Assembly (NCBI GenBank): GCA_027619595.1
Contig: JAQCHP010000031.1
Span: 1-40,685, forward strand
Direction: 5' to 3'
Source of the DNA: Planctomycetota bacterium
GTDB taxonomy: Bacteria > Planctomycetota > Planctomycetia > Pirellulales > Pirellulaceae
DNA length: 40,685 nucleotides
A model generated the notes under the pieces. It had not been told where the DNA came from, searched no databases, and worked only from the letters and a program-made list of their open reading frames with translations. The first letter of the stretch is position 1, and every line of letters starts with the position of its first letter. A program made the position numbers and the translations under genes. Below are positions 15,605 through 23,896 of the stretch, in pieces.

Positions 15605-16462
15605 GTGGAAATTGTAATTACGGCCGTGGGGCCCGATAACGTCGGTTTGGCTGACCCCATCATTCACTATGTAACCGGTCAGGGGGCAAATATTGCTGAA
15701 ATTCAGATGTACAACCACGACGAGGCGGCCGTTTTCGCCATGCTACTGCGAATTCACCTGGCGGTCGACTCGCCCGATCCCCTGCGGCAGGCCGTGCATG
15801 CACTTGGCCAGTCCAAGGGATTGTCGGTGCGCGTGTGGTCGCCCGAACCTTCGAGCCGACCGGCGCGATTAGCCATCTGTACCACCTACCGTCCCGAACC
15901 CGCGCTGCACTTACTGCGTGCCATCCGGGACGGTCGGGTGCCCGCAGAAGCGGTGGTCATGATCGGCAATCGAGACCGCTGCCGTGGACTGGCGGATCAG
16001 TTTAATGTGCCGTGGCACTCGATCGGCGACGACCAAGGGCTGCCGAACGAAGACGCGTTCGTGCAATTACTGGATGACTACCACGTCGACTATGTCGTCC
16101 TGGCTCGCTATATGCGAGTCCTACCAGCCACCACATGTTGGAAGTACGCTGGGGGGCGAATTATCAATTTGCACCACGGACTGCTGCCGAGCTTTCCCGG
16201 GGTCCGTCCGTACCACGAAGCGTACGCCTGCCGCATGCTCACTTACGGTGCCACGTGTCATTTTATCGTGCCTGAGTTAGACGCTGGCAATCAGATCCTT
16301 TACCAATCAACGTTTACGGTCCCCCCCGGCATGAAATTGGAAGATATCACTCGCCTCGGGCAGGAAGACAATGAGCCCCATTGCCTCGTCGAAGGGGTGC
16401 GTCGCGTTGTTCAGCGAGAGGTTCGCTTACATTTCCATCGCGTCGTCGCGATCAGTCCATGA
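15605..16462 (+). CDS. purU: Formyltetrahydrofolate deformylase
   Basis: Hydrolyses 10-formyl-THF to formate and THF, balancing one-carbon pools. It has an N-terminal ACT domain (MEIVITAVGPDNVGLADPIIHYVTGQGANIAEIQMY) followed by the formyltransferase-like catalytic domain. RIINLHHGLLPSFPG carries the catalytic Asn/His region and ATCHFIVPELDAGNQIL the Asp. GTG 15605 is the start, with AAGGA eight bases upstream, and there is no ATG alternative in the ACT domain. At 285 residues it is full length. Family members usually read HHSFLP here; the HHGLLP seen is a mild variant. Confidence 0.93.
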   Translation: MEIVITAVGPDNVGLADPIIHYVTGQGANIAEIQMYNHDEAAVFAMLLRIHLAVDSPDPLRQAVHALGQSKGLSVRVWSPEPSSRPARLAICTTYRPEPALHLLRAIRDGRVPAEAVVMIGNRDRCRGLADQFNVPWHSIGDDQGLPNEDAFVQLLDDYHVDYVVLARYMRVLPATTCWKYAGGRIINLHHGLLPSFPGVRPYHEAYACRMLTYGATCHFIVPELDAGNQILYQSTFTVPPGMKLEDITRLGQEDNEPHCLVEGVRRVVQREVRLHFHRVVAISP

Positions 16463-16680
16463 GGCTCACTTTGGCTGCCAAAAAGATTCTCTTCTAGCGT
16501 CCGTTGACCTGCTTCGCCGCCAAAACCAGCAACTTTTCGCTTGTCCCATCGATGGAAAACTGCTCTTGGAAAAATGAATGCGGAATGAATCCGGCCTGAC
16601 ACGTCCTGGCTTTTTAGAAAGAGCAATTGAAGACGTTTCTCGATGAAAGTTCATTCAATCGAACATTACTTTAGGTAGTT

Positions 16681-18216
16681 TCAACCCGCCGTTCGCCTCA
16701 AGATTCCGGATCTGTAGAGGCCCCCATAACACACGCACCCGACCGCCGTGCCTACCACCATTTGTACGGTTGGGAATGCATCGCTCACAATTCGGTTCGA
16801 AATTACGATGGTAACGCTCATCGCCAGACCGAAAAACACAGACGGGCGAAGGGCCAGCCACAGATCGGCAAGCCGAATTCGCGACACGAGCATGGCTGTA
16901 TACAGATAGGGAATCGACCAAAGTATGTTGACGGCTACGTACGTGATCGCAACGATGCGGACTCGTTCTTGCAGCGTCAAGACGTGGAAAAACTGCCCAA
17001 CGCTCGGCAACGCGACGGCGAGTAAGAGCGTACCGATGGCTGCAGCGATCGCCATCGGCATCGTAGCACTGCGCGCGGTGTAAAGATTTCCGGAGAGGTT
17101 GATGAAGCCTTGCCACAATGTCAGTATGGCAAAAACCTGCAGCAGTTCCCCCGCGGGAATCCAGTCCGGGCCACCCAATACATACAGGAGTTCCCTGCCG
17201 TAGAAAACGCCAGCAATGGTCAGTGGCGTTAGCAAGTTGGCGATGGCACCAAAAAAATGTTGTGCCAACCGGGACGTCTCCCGTTCGTTGTGATTGGCGC
17301 GCGACAAGGACGAGAGGAAAACGGGACCCCATGCCCCGGTCAGCATGAAAGTCAATCGTTGACTGAGTTGAAAGGCTTGCCCATACATGCCCACCATTGC
17401 CTGTCCCGCTACGCTCCCGCCAATCCACCATCCCAGCATCAGCTTGTCGATCTGTTGCATGATCAAGAACAGAAGGCTGGCGATCGAGTACGACGCATGG
17501 AATTGCCACCAATGGACGGGTAGTTTTTCGAGTGTGATCCACTGGGGACGCCATGGTTCATTCCACCAAAGCCAAGTGGCCAGTATCGCCAACTCGGCGA
17601 CTTGTTGAGCAATCAGCGCGAATGTTTCTGCGTCTTGGGTAGCGATCGCGATCGCCAACAGCCCTGCGCCGCACTGAGCGGCAAGCCGGGCGCTCACGAT
17701 CGCGTTCCATTCGAGTCGACGTTCAAGTAAGGTCTGTGCGAAGGTTGCGAGCATGGCCAGCACGATCGTTGGCGATAAACCAGCGATGCAGTGAGCGATT
17801 CCTGGTATGTCGTAGAACGCCGACACGAAATAGCCTGTGCCCACGCAGAGAGACATCACGACCGCCGCGACTACCAGATTCCACGAAAACAAGAGCGATG
17901 CATCGTGGTCCGACCAATGAGGCTGTTGAAGAAGCATCGCCTGCCAACTTAGCGTAGCGAGCCCGCGAAATACCATCACCCAGGGTAAAGCAACGGCGAG
18001 CCGTCCAAAGGATTCGGGGCGAACGAGTCGATAGAGTGCTGCTAACACGCACAGCGAAATAATCAACGACAAGATCTGTCCAACGAGCGCCCAGCGACTT
18101 GCCTGCTGAAGAGGTTGGTCCCCTAAGTTGCTCACGTGAACGTCGGCATCCACGTGGCTGATGGCCGCGGGAGAAGAAGTGTGAGGTAGCTCGTTGTCAT
18201 CTTTGGCAGCACCCAT
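16681..18216 (-). CDS. Wzx-like polysaccharide flippase (MOP/MVF superfamily)
   Basis: Inner-membrane protein of about 511 residues with 12-14 hydrophobic helices, beginning after a roughly 35-residue polar tail at ASRWALVGQILSLIISLCVLAALYRLVRPESFGRLAVALPWV, which is typical of O-antigen and exopolysaccharide repeat-unit flippases. The central loop HWWQFHASYSIASLLFLIMQQIDKLMLGWWIGGSVAGQ and MYGQAFQLSQRLTFMLTGAWGPVFLSSLSR match the second helical bundle of this family. It should move lipid-linked glycan across the membrane. It is not in an operon with the glycosyltransferases 5 kb away but probably acts in the same process (inference). Confidence 0.88.
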   Translation of the reverse strand: MGAAKDDNELPHTSSPAAISHVDADVHVSNLGDQPLQQASRWALVGQILSLIISLCVLAALYRLVRPESFGRLAVALPWVMVFRGLATLSWQAMLLQQPHWSDHDASLLFSWNLVVAAVVMSLCVGTGYFVSAFYDIPGIAHCIAGLSPTIVLAMLATFAQTLLERRLEWNAIVSARLAAQCGAGLLAIAIATQDAETFALIAQQVAELAILATWLWWNEPWRPQWITLEKLPVHWWQFHASYSIASLLFLIMQQIDKLMLGWWIGGSVAGQAMVGMYGQAFQLSQRLTFMLTGAWGPVFLSSLSRANHNERETSRLAQHFFGAIANLLTPLTIAGVFYGRELLYVLGGPDWIPAGELLQVFAILTLWQGFINLSGNLYTARSATMPMAIAAAIGTLLLAVALPSVGQFFHVLTLQERVRIVAITYVAVNILWSIPYLYTAMLVSRIRLADLWLALRPSVFFGLAMSVTIVISNRIVSDAFPTVQMVVGTAVGCVCYGGLYRSGILRRTAG

Positions 18217-18249
18217 GATACCTAAGCATAACGAGCATCGTTGACCAAA

Positions 18250-18717
18250 TTACAGCAGATCGAATTTCTTCATCTTGTTGTACAGTGTAACCCGACTAAT
18301 GCCTAGTTCGGCTGCTGTTTGATTGCGATGATTGCGGTTTCTGTGCAGCGTTTCTGTGATAATTCGCCGTTCGCATTCATCAATTTGCCGTGCCAACTTA
18401 CCGCCGACTTCCGTGCTGGTGTCGACACCCTTCGCGGTGCCCTGTGAACCATGGTCGGAGACGAAACCACCTACCTGGTGTCGTTCAATGCATGGGAGTG
18501 TCCCTTGGCCGGGCAAGGATTGCATGAGATCTTTACGCAAATCGTGCCGGGTGGCGGAGAGTTGTGCCACAAAACTCTGGCTGTCATGCGTCGTGATGAG
18601 ACCATGGACATCATCCCACGAATCGCAGTATTTGGTGGGAATTGGTTCGGCAAGACCATTGCGAATGCTGTCGACGACCGAATCCGGGCAATTAAAAAAA
18701 ACGAGTGTGTTCCCCAT
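18250..18717 (-). CDS. Fis-type DNA-binding regulator without AAA+ domain
   Basis: A 155-residue protein from ATG 18717 (AGGGA seven bases upstream; ten or so upstream codons are open but weak). The C-terminal 45 residues, ECERRIITETLHRNRNHRNQTAAELGISRVTLYNKMKKFDLL, form the Fis/NtrC helix-turn-helix that normally ends sigma-54 activators. The first 60 residues (GNTLVFFNCPDSVVDSIRNGLAEPIP) look like an alpha/beta sensor or a worn receiver domain without an obvious phosphorylated Asp. The middle AAA+ ATPase is absent. It cannot therefore remodel sigma-54 polymerase by itself and may be a simple repressor or nucleoid-type regulator. Neighbouring nitrilase gene is divergent. Confidence 0.75.
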   Translation of the reverse strand: MGNTLVFFNCPDSVVDSIRNGLAEPIPTKYCDSWDDVHGLITTHDSQSFVAQLSATRHDLRKDLMQSLPGQGTLPCIERHQVGGFVSDHGSQGTAKGVDTSTEVGGKLARQIDECERRIITETLHRNRNHRNQTAAELGISRVTLYNKMKKFDLL

Positions 18718-18986
18718 GTCTGTTCCCTGTGGATCGAGGTGCCGCCTCATTAGATTTCAAACTAATTGGGGCAAGATGACGAACAAGTTTCTGCGTGGCC
18801 GAAAAAGCGATTTTTTGGCACAATGGTTGCGGCAGTGTCGAATGTAGCGATCTTGCGGGGCCGTAAGTGTCTGGGCTAACATGTGCCGTGGTTTCTGTTG
18901 GGCAATTGCGTTGGGCAATCGCAACGATCGGGTGATCTCCGCCCGACCATTTCTCTTGGTGAATTGGCTATAAGGAGCGAATTACC

Positions 18987-19814
18987 GTGGTTTCTGACAC
19001 AATGCTTCGCGTTGCCGCGGTGCAAATGAATTCAGGTTTGGATCCCGAGGCGAACCGCCGCGATGCCGAGAAAGCGATCCGGTCGGCCGCCCGTGAAGGG
19101 GCTCAATTGATCGTTCTCCCGGAGTTGTTTTCGTGTCTGGGCGATATGAAAGACATCCTTCCGCATGCCGAGTCGATTCCCGGCCCGACCAGCAATCAAA
19201 TGTGTGCCCTCGCGCAAGAATTGCAAATATATCTCTGTGCTGGGAGTATCTGTGAAAAGTCTTCTCAGCCCAATCTCGCATACAACACAAGCTTGATGTT
19301 CGGTCCCAAGGGCGAATTGCTGGCGAAATATCGGAAAATCCATTTGTTTGACATCGATCTTCCCGATCGAGTGTCGTATCGAGAATCACAATTCATGTTG
19401 CCGGGCGAGCATACCCACTGCACGCCGATCGGTGCGACCAACGTAGGGCAAGCCACGTGTTACGACCTGCGGTTTCCAGAACTATTCCGTGTTTTGACCG
19501 ACCAAGGAGCAACGCTCTTCGCGATTCCTGCCGCTTTTACCAAGGCGACGGGCGAACCTCATTGGCAGGTGTTGTTGCGCGCGCGGGCAATCGAAAATCA
19601 ATGCTTCGTTGTGGCAGCGAATCAATGCGGCAGTCACGGTGCGAAGCTCGAGACATTTGGGCATTCGCAAATCATTGATCCGTGGGGGCGCGTACTGGCC
19701 GAGGCTCAGCAGCAACCCCAAATGATCGTGGCTGATTTGGACCTGGCTGCACAGTTGGGAATCCGCTCGCATCTGCCGTGCCTGCAGCACCGGCGCCAAT
19801 TTAGTCCTCTCTAG
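18987..19814 (+). CDS. Carbon-nitrogen hydrolase, Nit-family amidase
   Basis: Cytoplasmic amidase of the nitrilase superfamily, 275 residues from GTG 18987 (AAGGA ten bases upstream; ATG 19002 also possible). The catalytic triad is visible: Glu46 in LIVLPELFSC, Lys117 in KYRKIHLFDID and Cys158 in GQATCYDLRFPELFR. The last block, together with RARAIENQCFVVAANQCGSHG, places it near NIT1-type deaminated-glutathione amidases and omega-amidases. Metabolite repair is thus the best guess, but the substrate is not decidable from sequence. Confidence 0.9.
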   Translation: MVSDTMLRVAAVQMNSGLDPEANRRDAEKAIRSAAREGAQLIVLPELFSCLGDMKDILPHAESIPGPTSNQMCALAQELQIYLCAGSICEKSSQPNLAYNTSLMFGPKGELLAKYRKIHLFDIDLPDRVSYRESQFMLPGEHTHCTPIGATNVGQATCYDLRFPELFRVLTDQGATLFAIPAAFTKATGEPHWQVLLRARAIENQCFVVAANQCGSHGAKLETFGHSQIIDPWGRVLAEAQQQPQMIVADLDLAAQLGIRSHLPCLQHRRQFSPL

Positions 19815-20113
19815 CAGGAGATAGCATCGAAAACGTCTCCGTCAGAAATACTCGTGGCGGTTTAACGTCAACTCGGTTCGATCTTCATGCGAGCAATTTT
19901 TTGTGAGAATATTTTTTATGTTAGGTCGGTTGACAAAACGAAGTTGATCGACAAAATACACCGAAGTGCTTTTCATGAAGATACGAAGAGCGTGAAAGAA
20001 ACAGGGGGGCGGCAGAGAAGGACATCATAGTCGCGTGGCGTTTTGGAATCCCATAGCGCCGCAGAGCCCGGATGCTCCCCCTATTTTTTTCTTTACCAAA
20101 TTGCCACTGATTG
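19815..20113. other. Intergenic region before folK
   Basis: About 300 bases with AT-rich patches (ATATTTTTTATG near 19910, CCCTATTTTTTTC near 20080) and no convincing gene on either strand. It presumably contains the promoter for the folK-panC-lgt cluster, but I find no pair of boxes good enough to mark. Confidence 0.5.
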
Positions 20114-21034
20114 ATGTTGACATCTTGTCTGATTGGGCTGGGGGCGAATTTGGGCGAACCGGCCAGCCAATTGGCGCAGGCGTGTCGTTTGCTCAAGGCC
20201 GTTCCGGGAATCGAAGTCTTCGAGGTAAGTCGTTGGCTTGAGTCGGCTGCCGTCGGTGGACCTGTCGAGCAACCGGCGTTTCTCAACGCGGTAGCGCGAA
20301 TAACAACTTCGCTTGGTCCCGAGGAGTTGTTGGCGGCGCTCCAGGATATCGAACGCCAGTTGGGCCGTCGACGCGACGTGCGGTGGGGTCCACGTACGCT
20401 CGATCTTGACCTGCTACTTTACGGTAATTTCCAGGTGAAAAGTGCTGCATTGGTGCTGCCACATCGCCGAATGCTGGTCCGTAAGTTCGTCTTGTACCCT
20501 GCGGCCGAGGTGGCGCCAGAAATGGTTCACCCCTCGACCGGGTGGACGCTGGCCCGACACGCCGACCATTTGCGAAACGGAGTTCCGTATGTTGCTTTGC
20601 ATGGCCTCGACGCGGAACGCCGCCAAAGTTTAGCAATCCGCTTGAGCCAGGAATTTGACATCGATTGCTTTCCGAATTGCGGTGAGCCCATGCCACTACC
20701 TGGCCAAAGCCACAACGACGGTGCATCTAGTAGGCAAGACGAAGCATTACTACAATGGCAGCGGCAGGCGATCGAGTTATTGCAGGAGTATTCCTGGCAT
20801 TTATTGTCGCGACCCGTCCTGAGCCCATGGTGGTTGGCCCCGCACGTATTTGAGTCGCCGGAAGTACCGTTGCCGAAATTTGTCGTGCATTTGCACACAC
20901 CCGATACGAAAATTGACGATAGCGTCGATGGGGACGATCCCGTGCCGATGTTGCATCTCCCGTGGCTATCACCGGATCAAGTGTACTGTGAAGTAGCCGC
21001 AGCTATGTTCGCACTCGAACGAGATCGTGTCTAA
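20114..21034 (+). CDS. folK: HPPK (6-hydroxymethyl-7,8-dihydropterin pyrophosphokinase) with degenerate kinase-like extension
   Basis: Folate pathway enzyme. Residues 1-160 are HPPK: CLIGLGANLGEPASQL, the phrase RRRDVRWGPRTLDLDLLLYG with the catalytic Arg and metal-binding Asp pair, and LVLPHRRMLVRKFVLYPAAEV. The usual protein stops there; this one adds about 140 residues. The extension opens PYVALHGLDAERRQSLAIRLSQEFD, which lines up with deoxynucleoside kinase starts, but the P-loop Gly-Lys-Ser/Thr is replaced by residues that cannot bind ATP. A later PKFVVHLHTPDTKIDD resembles their PDLVVYL strand. ATG 20114 is preferred over TTG 20111. The stop overlaps panC by one base (TAATG). Confidence 0.9.
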   Translation: MLTSCLIGLGANLGEPASQLAQACRLLKAVPGIEVFEVSRWLESAAVGGPVEQPAFLNAVARITTSLGPEELLAALQDIERQLGRRRDVRWGPRTLDLDLLLYGNFQVKSAALVLPHRRMLVRKFVLYPAAEVAPEMVHPSTGWTLARHADHLRNGVPYVALHGLDAERRQSLAIRLSQEFDIDCFPNCGEPMPLPGQSHNDGASSRQDEALLQWQRQAIELLQEYSWHLLSRPVLSPWWLAPHVFESPEVPLPKFVVHLHTPDTKIDDSVDGDDPVPMLHLPWLSPDQVYCEVAAAMFALERDRV

Positions 21035-21894
21035 TGCGCCCTCAGTTACTTGATTCTAGTCGGGTCGTATTTGACTTTGTGCGTGATGTTCAGTTTGCGG
21101 GGAAGAAGGTCGGCGTTGTACCGACCATGGGGGCGTTGCATGCTGGGCATCTGAGCTTAGCGCGAGCGGCGCGAGCGACGTGTGATATCGTCGTGGTCAC
21201 AATTTTCGTGAATCCAACGCAGTTTGCTCCGCATGAGGATCTATCTCGCTATCCTCGGACACTGGAGCAGGACATCGAACTGCTGGCGGGTGAGAAGGTT
21301 GACGTTGTCTTTGCGCCGGATTCTGCTGAGATCTATCCGCCCGGTTTTTCGACCTACGTACAGCCAGGTTCGGTCTCCGAATCGTGGGAAGGACAGTATC
21401 GACCAGGACACTTCCGTGGTGTCACGACGGTCGTGCTCAAACTTTTTCAGATGGTCCCTGCCCAGACCGCGGTCTTTGGTCGTAAAGATTATCAGCAGGC
21501 ACAAGTGATTCAGCAGATGGTCCGTGACTTGAATTTGCCGGTGGCGATTCAGGTGGAGGAAACGGTGCGTGATTCGGACGGATTGGCGCTCAGTTCGCGC
21601 AATAGGTATTTGACGCCGGAGCAGCGTTCGCGTGCCCTGGCAATTCCTGCCGCGTGGCAGCATGTTCAACGAGAATTTAATCACGGCATCACCGACACCA
21701 GCATTCTGGAGTCAGAAATGCGGCAAATTCTCGAGGATAGGCAAGTCGATCGCATCGACTACGCAGCATGTGTGCACCCTGAAACACTGGAACGCGTATC
21801 GATTGCCGCACCCAATACTGTAGTTCTGTTGGCTGCACACGTCGGTACAACACGTTTGATTGACAATGCCACGATTGGTAACGCAACGCCATGA
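21034..21894 (+). CDS. panC: Pantothenate synthetase
   Basis: Joins pantoate and beta-alanine with ATP in coenzyme A synthesis, cytoplasmic. KVGVVPTMGALHAGHLSLARAAR contains the HxGH adenylation signature. IFVNPTQFAPHEDLSRYPRTLEQD, AVFGRKDYQQAQVIQQMVRDLNLPV and ETVRDSDGLALSSRNRYLTPEQR (with the KMSKS-like region) are all intact. It has 286 residues, full length. It starts on the last A of folK and overlaps lgt by four bases (ATGA), so all three are read from one message. Confidence 0.97.
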   Translation: MRPQLLDSSRVVFDFVRDVQFAGKKVGVVPTMGALHAGHLSLARAARATCDIVVVTIFVNPTQFAPHEDLSRYPRTLEQDIELLAGEKVDVVFAPDSAEIYPPGFSTYVQPGSVSESWEGQYRPGHFRGVTTVVLKLFQMVPAQTAVFGRKDYQQAQVIQQMVRDLNLPVAIQVEETVRDSDGLALSSRNRYLTPEQRSRALAIPAAWQHVQREFNHGITDTSILESEMRQILEDRQVDRIDYAACVHPETLERVSIAAPNTVVLLAAHVGTTRLIDNATIGNATP

Positions 21895-23231
21895 TGCAAG
21901 ACCTCTGTTACCTTCCGTCGCGGATTGCTGGAGTTCCGCTGTTTGGCTTCAGCATCCTGTTCGTGGTTTGGTGCTCGCTTGCAGCCGCATGGTCGTTGTG
22001 GCATGTTGCGCGTCACGGTTGGCGGAACGCCGACCTTGGGGGGCACCTGGTTTCTATCGGATTGGTAGCCGCCGTACTTGTGTTTCTCGGACGCATGACA
22101 CTCGATCGGAATGGCGTCGAGCGTGGTATCCCCATTCGAGGCTACGGCGTCTTTCTGTTGCTGGGAATCACGTCGGGAATGGTACTGGCGATTTACCGCG
22201 GATCTCTCCGTGGACTGTCCGCCGAAGTCATGCAAAGACTGGCCATGTGGATGTTTGTTCCAGGGGTGGTTGGAGCCAGGTTGTTTTACGTCATTCAGTA
22301 TCGCGCAGAATTTCAGCGAGACACCTTCGGGGAAACGTTATATGCATGTCTGCGACTCACCGAAGGTGGACTTGTCGTGTTTGGCGCATTGCTCGGAGCG
22401 GCCGCTGGATTTGTCTGGTTCTGCTATCGAAATAGGATCTCACCCCTGCCGTTGGGCGACGTGATTGCGCCGAGCTTGCTGGTTGGTCTTGCTTTCGGTC
22501 GTCTCGGTTGTTTGATGAATGGTTGCTGTTACGGTGGAATGTGCGACTACCCCTGGGCGATTACTTTCCCATCGCAGGCAAATTCGACGCATGACCCTTC
22601 GCCCGTGTACGCTCGACAATTTCACAGCGGTGTTTTTGATGGATTGTCACTTGCAACGCAGGGGTCGCAAGTGGTGGTAGCGCAAGTGACCGCAGACGGT
22701 CTGGCTGCTCGCGCCGGTCTTCAAGTGGGTGATATCGTCGTGCGAGTGAATGGCAGAGCGGTATCGTCGTCAGAGTTGGCCCATGATCTACTTTCGATGC
22801 CGGGCGAGCCTGTTCGACGCATAGTTGAGTTGGTGGACGGTCGGACTCTGAATTGGACGCTGGAACTGCCTTCCCGTAGTCGGCCCGTGCATCCTACGCA
22901 AATCTACAGCGCGATCAACGCACTTGTTTTACTATTGTTTGTTCTTACGCTCGAGCCGATAGTGCAGCGAGATGGTGTGTTGATCGCCACGACGCTGACG
23001 CTCAAGCCGATTACTCGCAGTCTCTTGGAGGTGATACGCGTGGACGAGGGTGGATTGGGTAGTTTCGGCCTTACGATCTCGCAGACGGTCGGGCTTGCCA
23101 TACTCTTGTTTGCCCTTGGGCTTTGGTATGTTATTGTCCGTCGCCCTGTCGGCCGCGAACGGTCAATTTGCGGATCGGGACCGCCAATCGCAGAACCGCA
23201 ACCGGCCCGGTTCCGAAATAACAACGCATAG
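21891..23231 (+). CDS. lgt: Prolipoprotein diacylglyceryl transferase with inserted PDZ domain
   Basis: Integral membrane enzyme that attaches diacylglycerol to the lipobox Cys of exported lipoproteins. Transmembrane helices surround the signature LAFGRLGCLMNGCCYGG; the substrate face continues CDYPWAITFP, and the C-terminal half begins RPVHPTQIYSAINALVLL. Between these two blocks, where most Lgt proteins have a short periplasmic loop, about 70 residues (260-327) read as a PDZ domain: VAQVTADGLAARAGLQVGDIVVRVNGRAVSSSELAHDL. At 446 residues it is well above the usual 260-300. The first two or three hydrophobic segments (to residue 90) are also extra. Confidence 0.92.
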   Translation: MMQDLCYLPSRIAGVPLFGFSILFVVWCSLAAAWSLWHVARHGWRNADLGGHLVSIGLVAAVLVFLGRMTLDRNGVERGIPIRGYGVFLLLGITSGMVLAIYRGSLRGLSAEVMQRLAMWMFVPGVVGARLFYVIQYRAEFQRDTFGETLYACLRLTEGGLVVFGALLGAAAGFVWFCYRNRISPLPLGDVIAPSLLVGLAFGRLGCLMNGCCYGGMCDYPWAITFPSQANSTHDPSPVYARQFHSGVFDGLSLATQGSQVVVAQVTADGLAARAGLQVGDIVVRVNGRAVSSSELAHDLLSMPGEPVRRIVELVDGRTLNWTLELPSRSRPVHPTQIYSAINALVLLLFVLTLEPIVQRDGVLIATTLTLKPITRSLLEVIRVDEGGLGSFGLTISQTVGLAILLFALGLWYVIVRRPVGRERSICGSGPPIAEPQPARFRNNNA

Positions 23232-23279
23232 CGCCCGGGAGTTCTCCCCCGCATGGCGAGCAATGTGTAAGATTTCTAG

Positions 23280-23305
23280 GGAACCTAGGCCACGTGAGAA
23301 TCGTC
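23280..23305 (+). promoter_or_regulatory. Candidate ECF sigma-dependent autoregulatory promoter
   Basis: GGAAC at 23280-23284 and CGTC at 23302-23305 are separated by 17 bases, the arrangement of many group-IV (ECF) sigma promoters. They lie just before the sigma gene (start 23327), with the ribosome site GAGGAG between. ECF genes commonly drive themselves; here it is a motif match only, and the leader would be short. Confidence 0.4.
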
Positions 23306-23326
23306 CAAGTCTGAGGAGCAGCAGGG

Positions 23327-23896
23327 TTGAACGACCAGGAACTGATCGATCGTACCTTGCAGGGCTCGGCCGAGGCTTTCGGCGAACTCGTAACTCGTTA
23401 TCAAGATAGGCTTTATCGGCACTTGCTGGTGGTCACGGGACAGGCCGAGGACGCCGAAGAGGTGGCTCAGGAGGCGTTTGTTCTTGCCTTTCAAAAGCTG
23501 CCATCGTTCCGTGGGCAAAGCCAGTTGTATACTTGGATTTATCGGATTGCCGTCAATATTTGGATCAGCCGTCGTCGAGAAAAGTCGTCCCAGATGCCCC
23601 CGCAATCATTTCACGGCGCAGCGTTCATCGAGCCCCAAGATACGGGACCGTGTCCTGCCGATCGGGCGTTGCGAGCCGAGCAGGTCGTGCAGGTACGTGC
23701 AGCACTGTCCCAATTATCGGAAGAATACCGCACGATTTTGATATTGCGAGAATTGGACGACTGTGACTACGAGACAATCGCTGAAATGCTGGACGTGCCG
23801 GTTGGCACGGTGCGAAGCCGATTGCACCGCGCTCGACTGCACCTCAAAGAGGCCCTGGAAAGAACGCTCGGTAACGAATCTTGTGAACTGTTATGA
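23327..23896 (+). CDS. ECF (RpoE-like) RNA polymerase sigma factor
   Basis: A 189-residue group-IV sigma factor. Region 2 is AFGELVTRYQDRLYRHLLVVTGQAEDAEEVAQEAFVLAFQKLPSFRGQSQLYTWIYRIAVNIWISRRR, and region 4 is ALSQLSEEYRTILILRELDDCDYETIAEMLDVPVGTVRSRLHRARLHLKEAL. It starts at TTG 23327, with GAGGAG eight or nine bases upstream; no ATG or GTG fits. The stop overlaps the anti-sigma start by four bases, the usual coupled pair. It should direct an envelope or secretion stress regulon, judged from its partner's large periplasmic domain (inference). Confidence 0.95.
   Translation: MNDQELIDRTLQGSAEAFGELVTRYQDRLYRHLLVVTGQAEDAEEVAQEAFVLAFQKLPSFRGQSQLYTWIYRIAVNIWISRRREKSSQMPPQSFHGAAFIEPQDTGPCPADRALRAEQVVQVRAALSQLSEEYRTILILRELDDCDYETIAEMLDVPVGTVRSRLHRARLHLKEALERTLGNESCELL

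Noticed and set aside
20283-20726. 147-codon antisense frame inside folK
   Set aside because: Complement of a well-conserved coding region; Arg/Pro-rich composition typical of a shadow.
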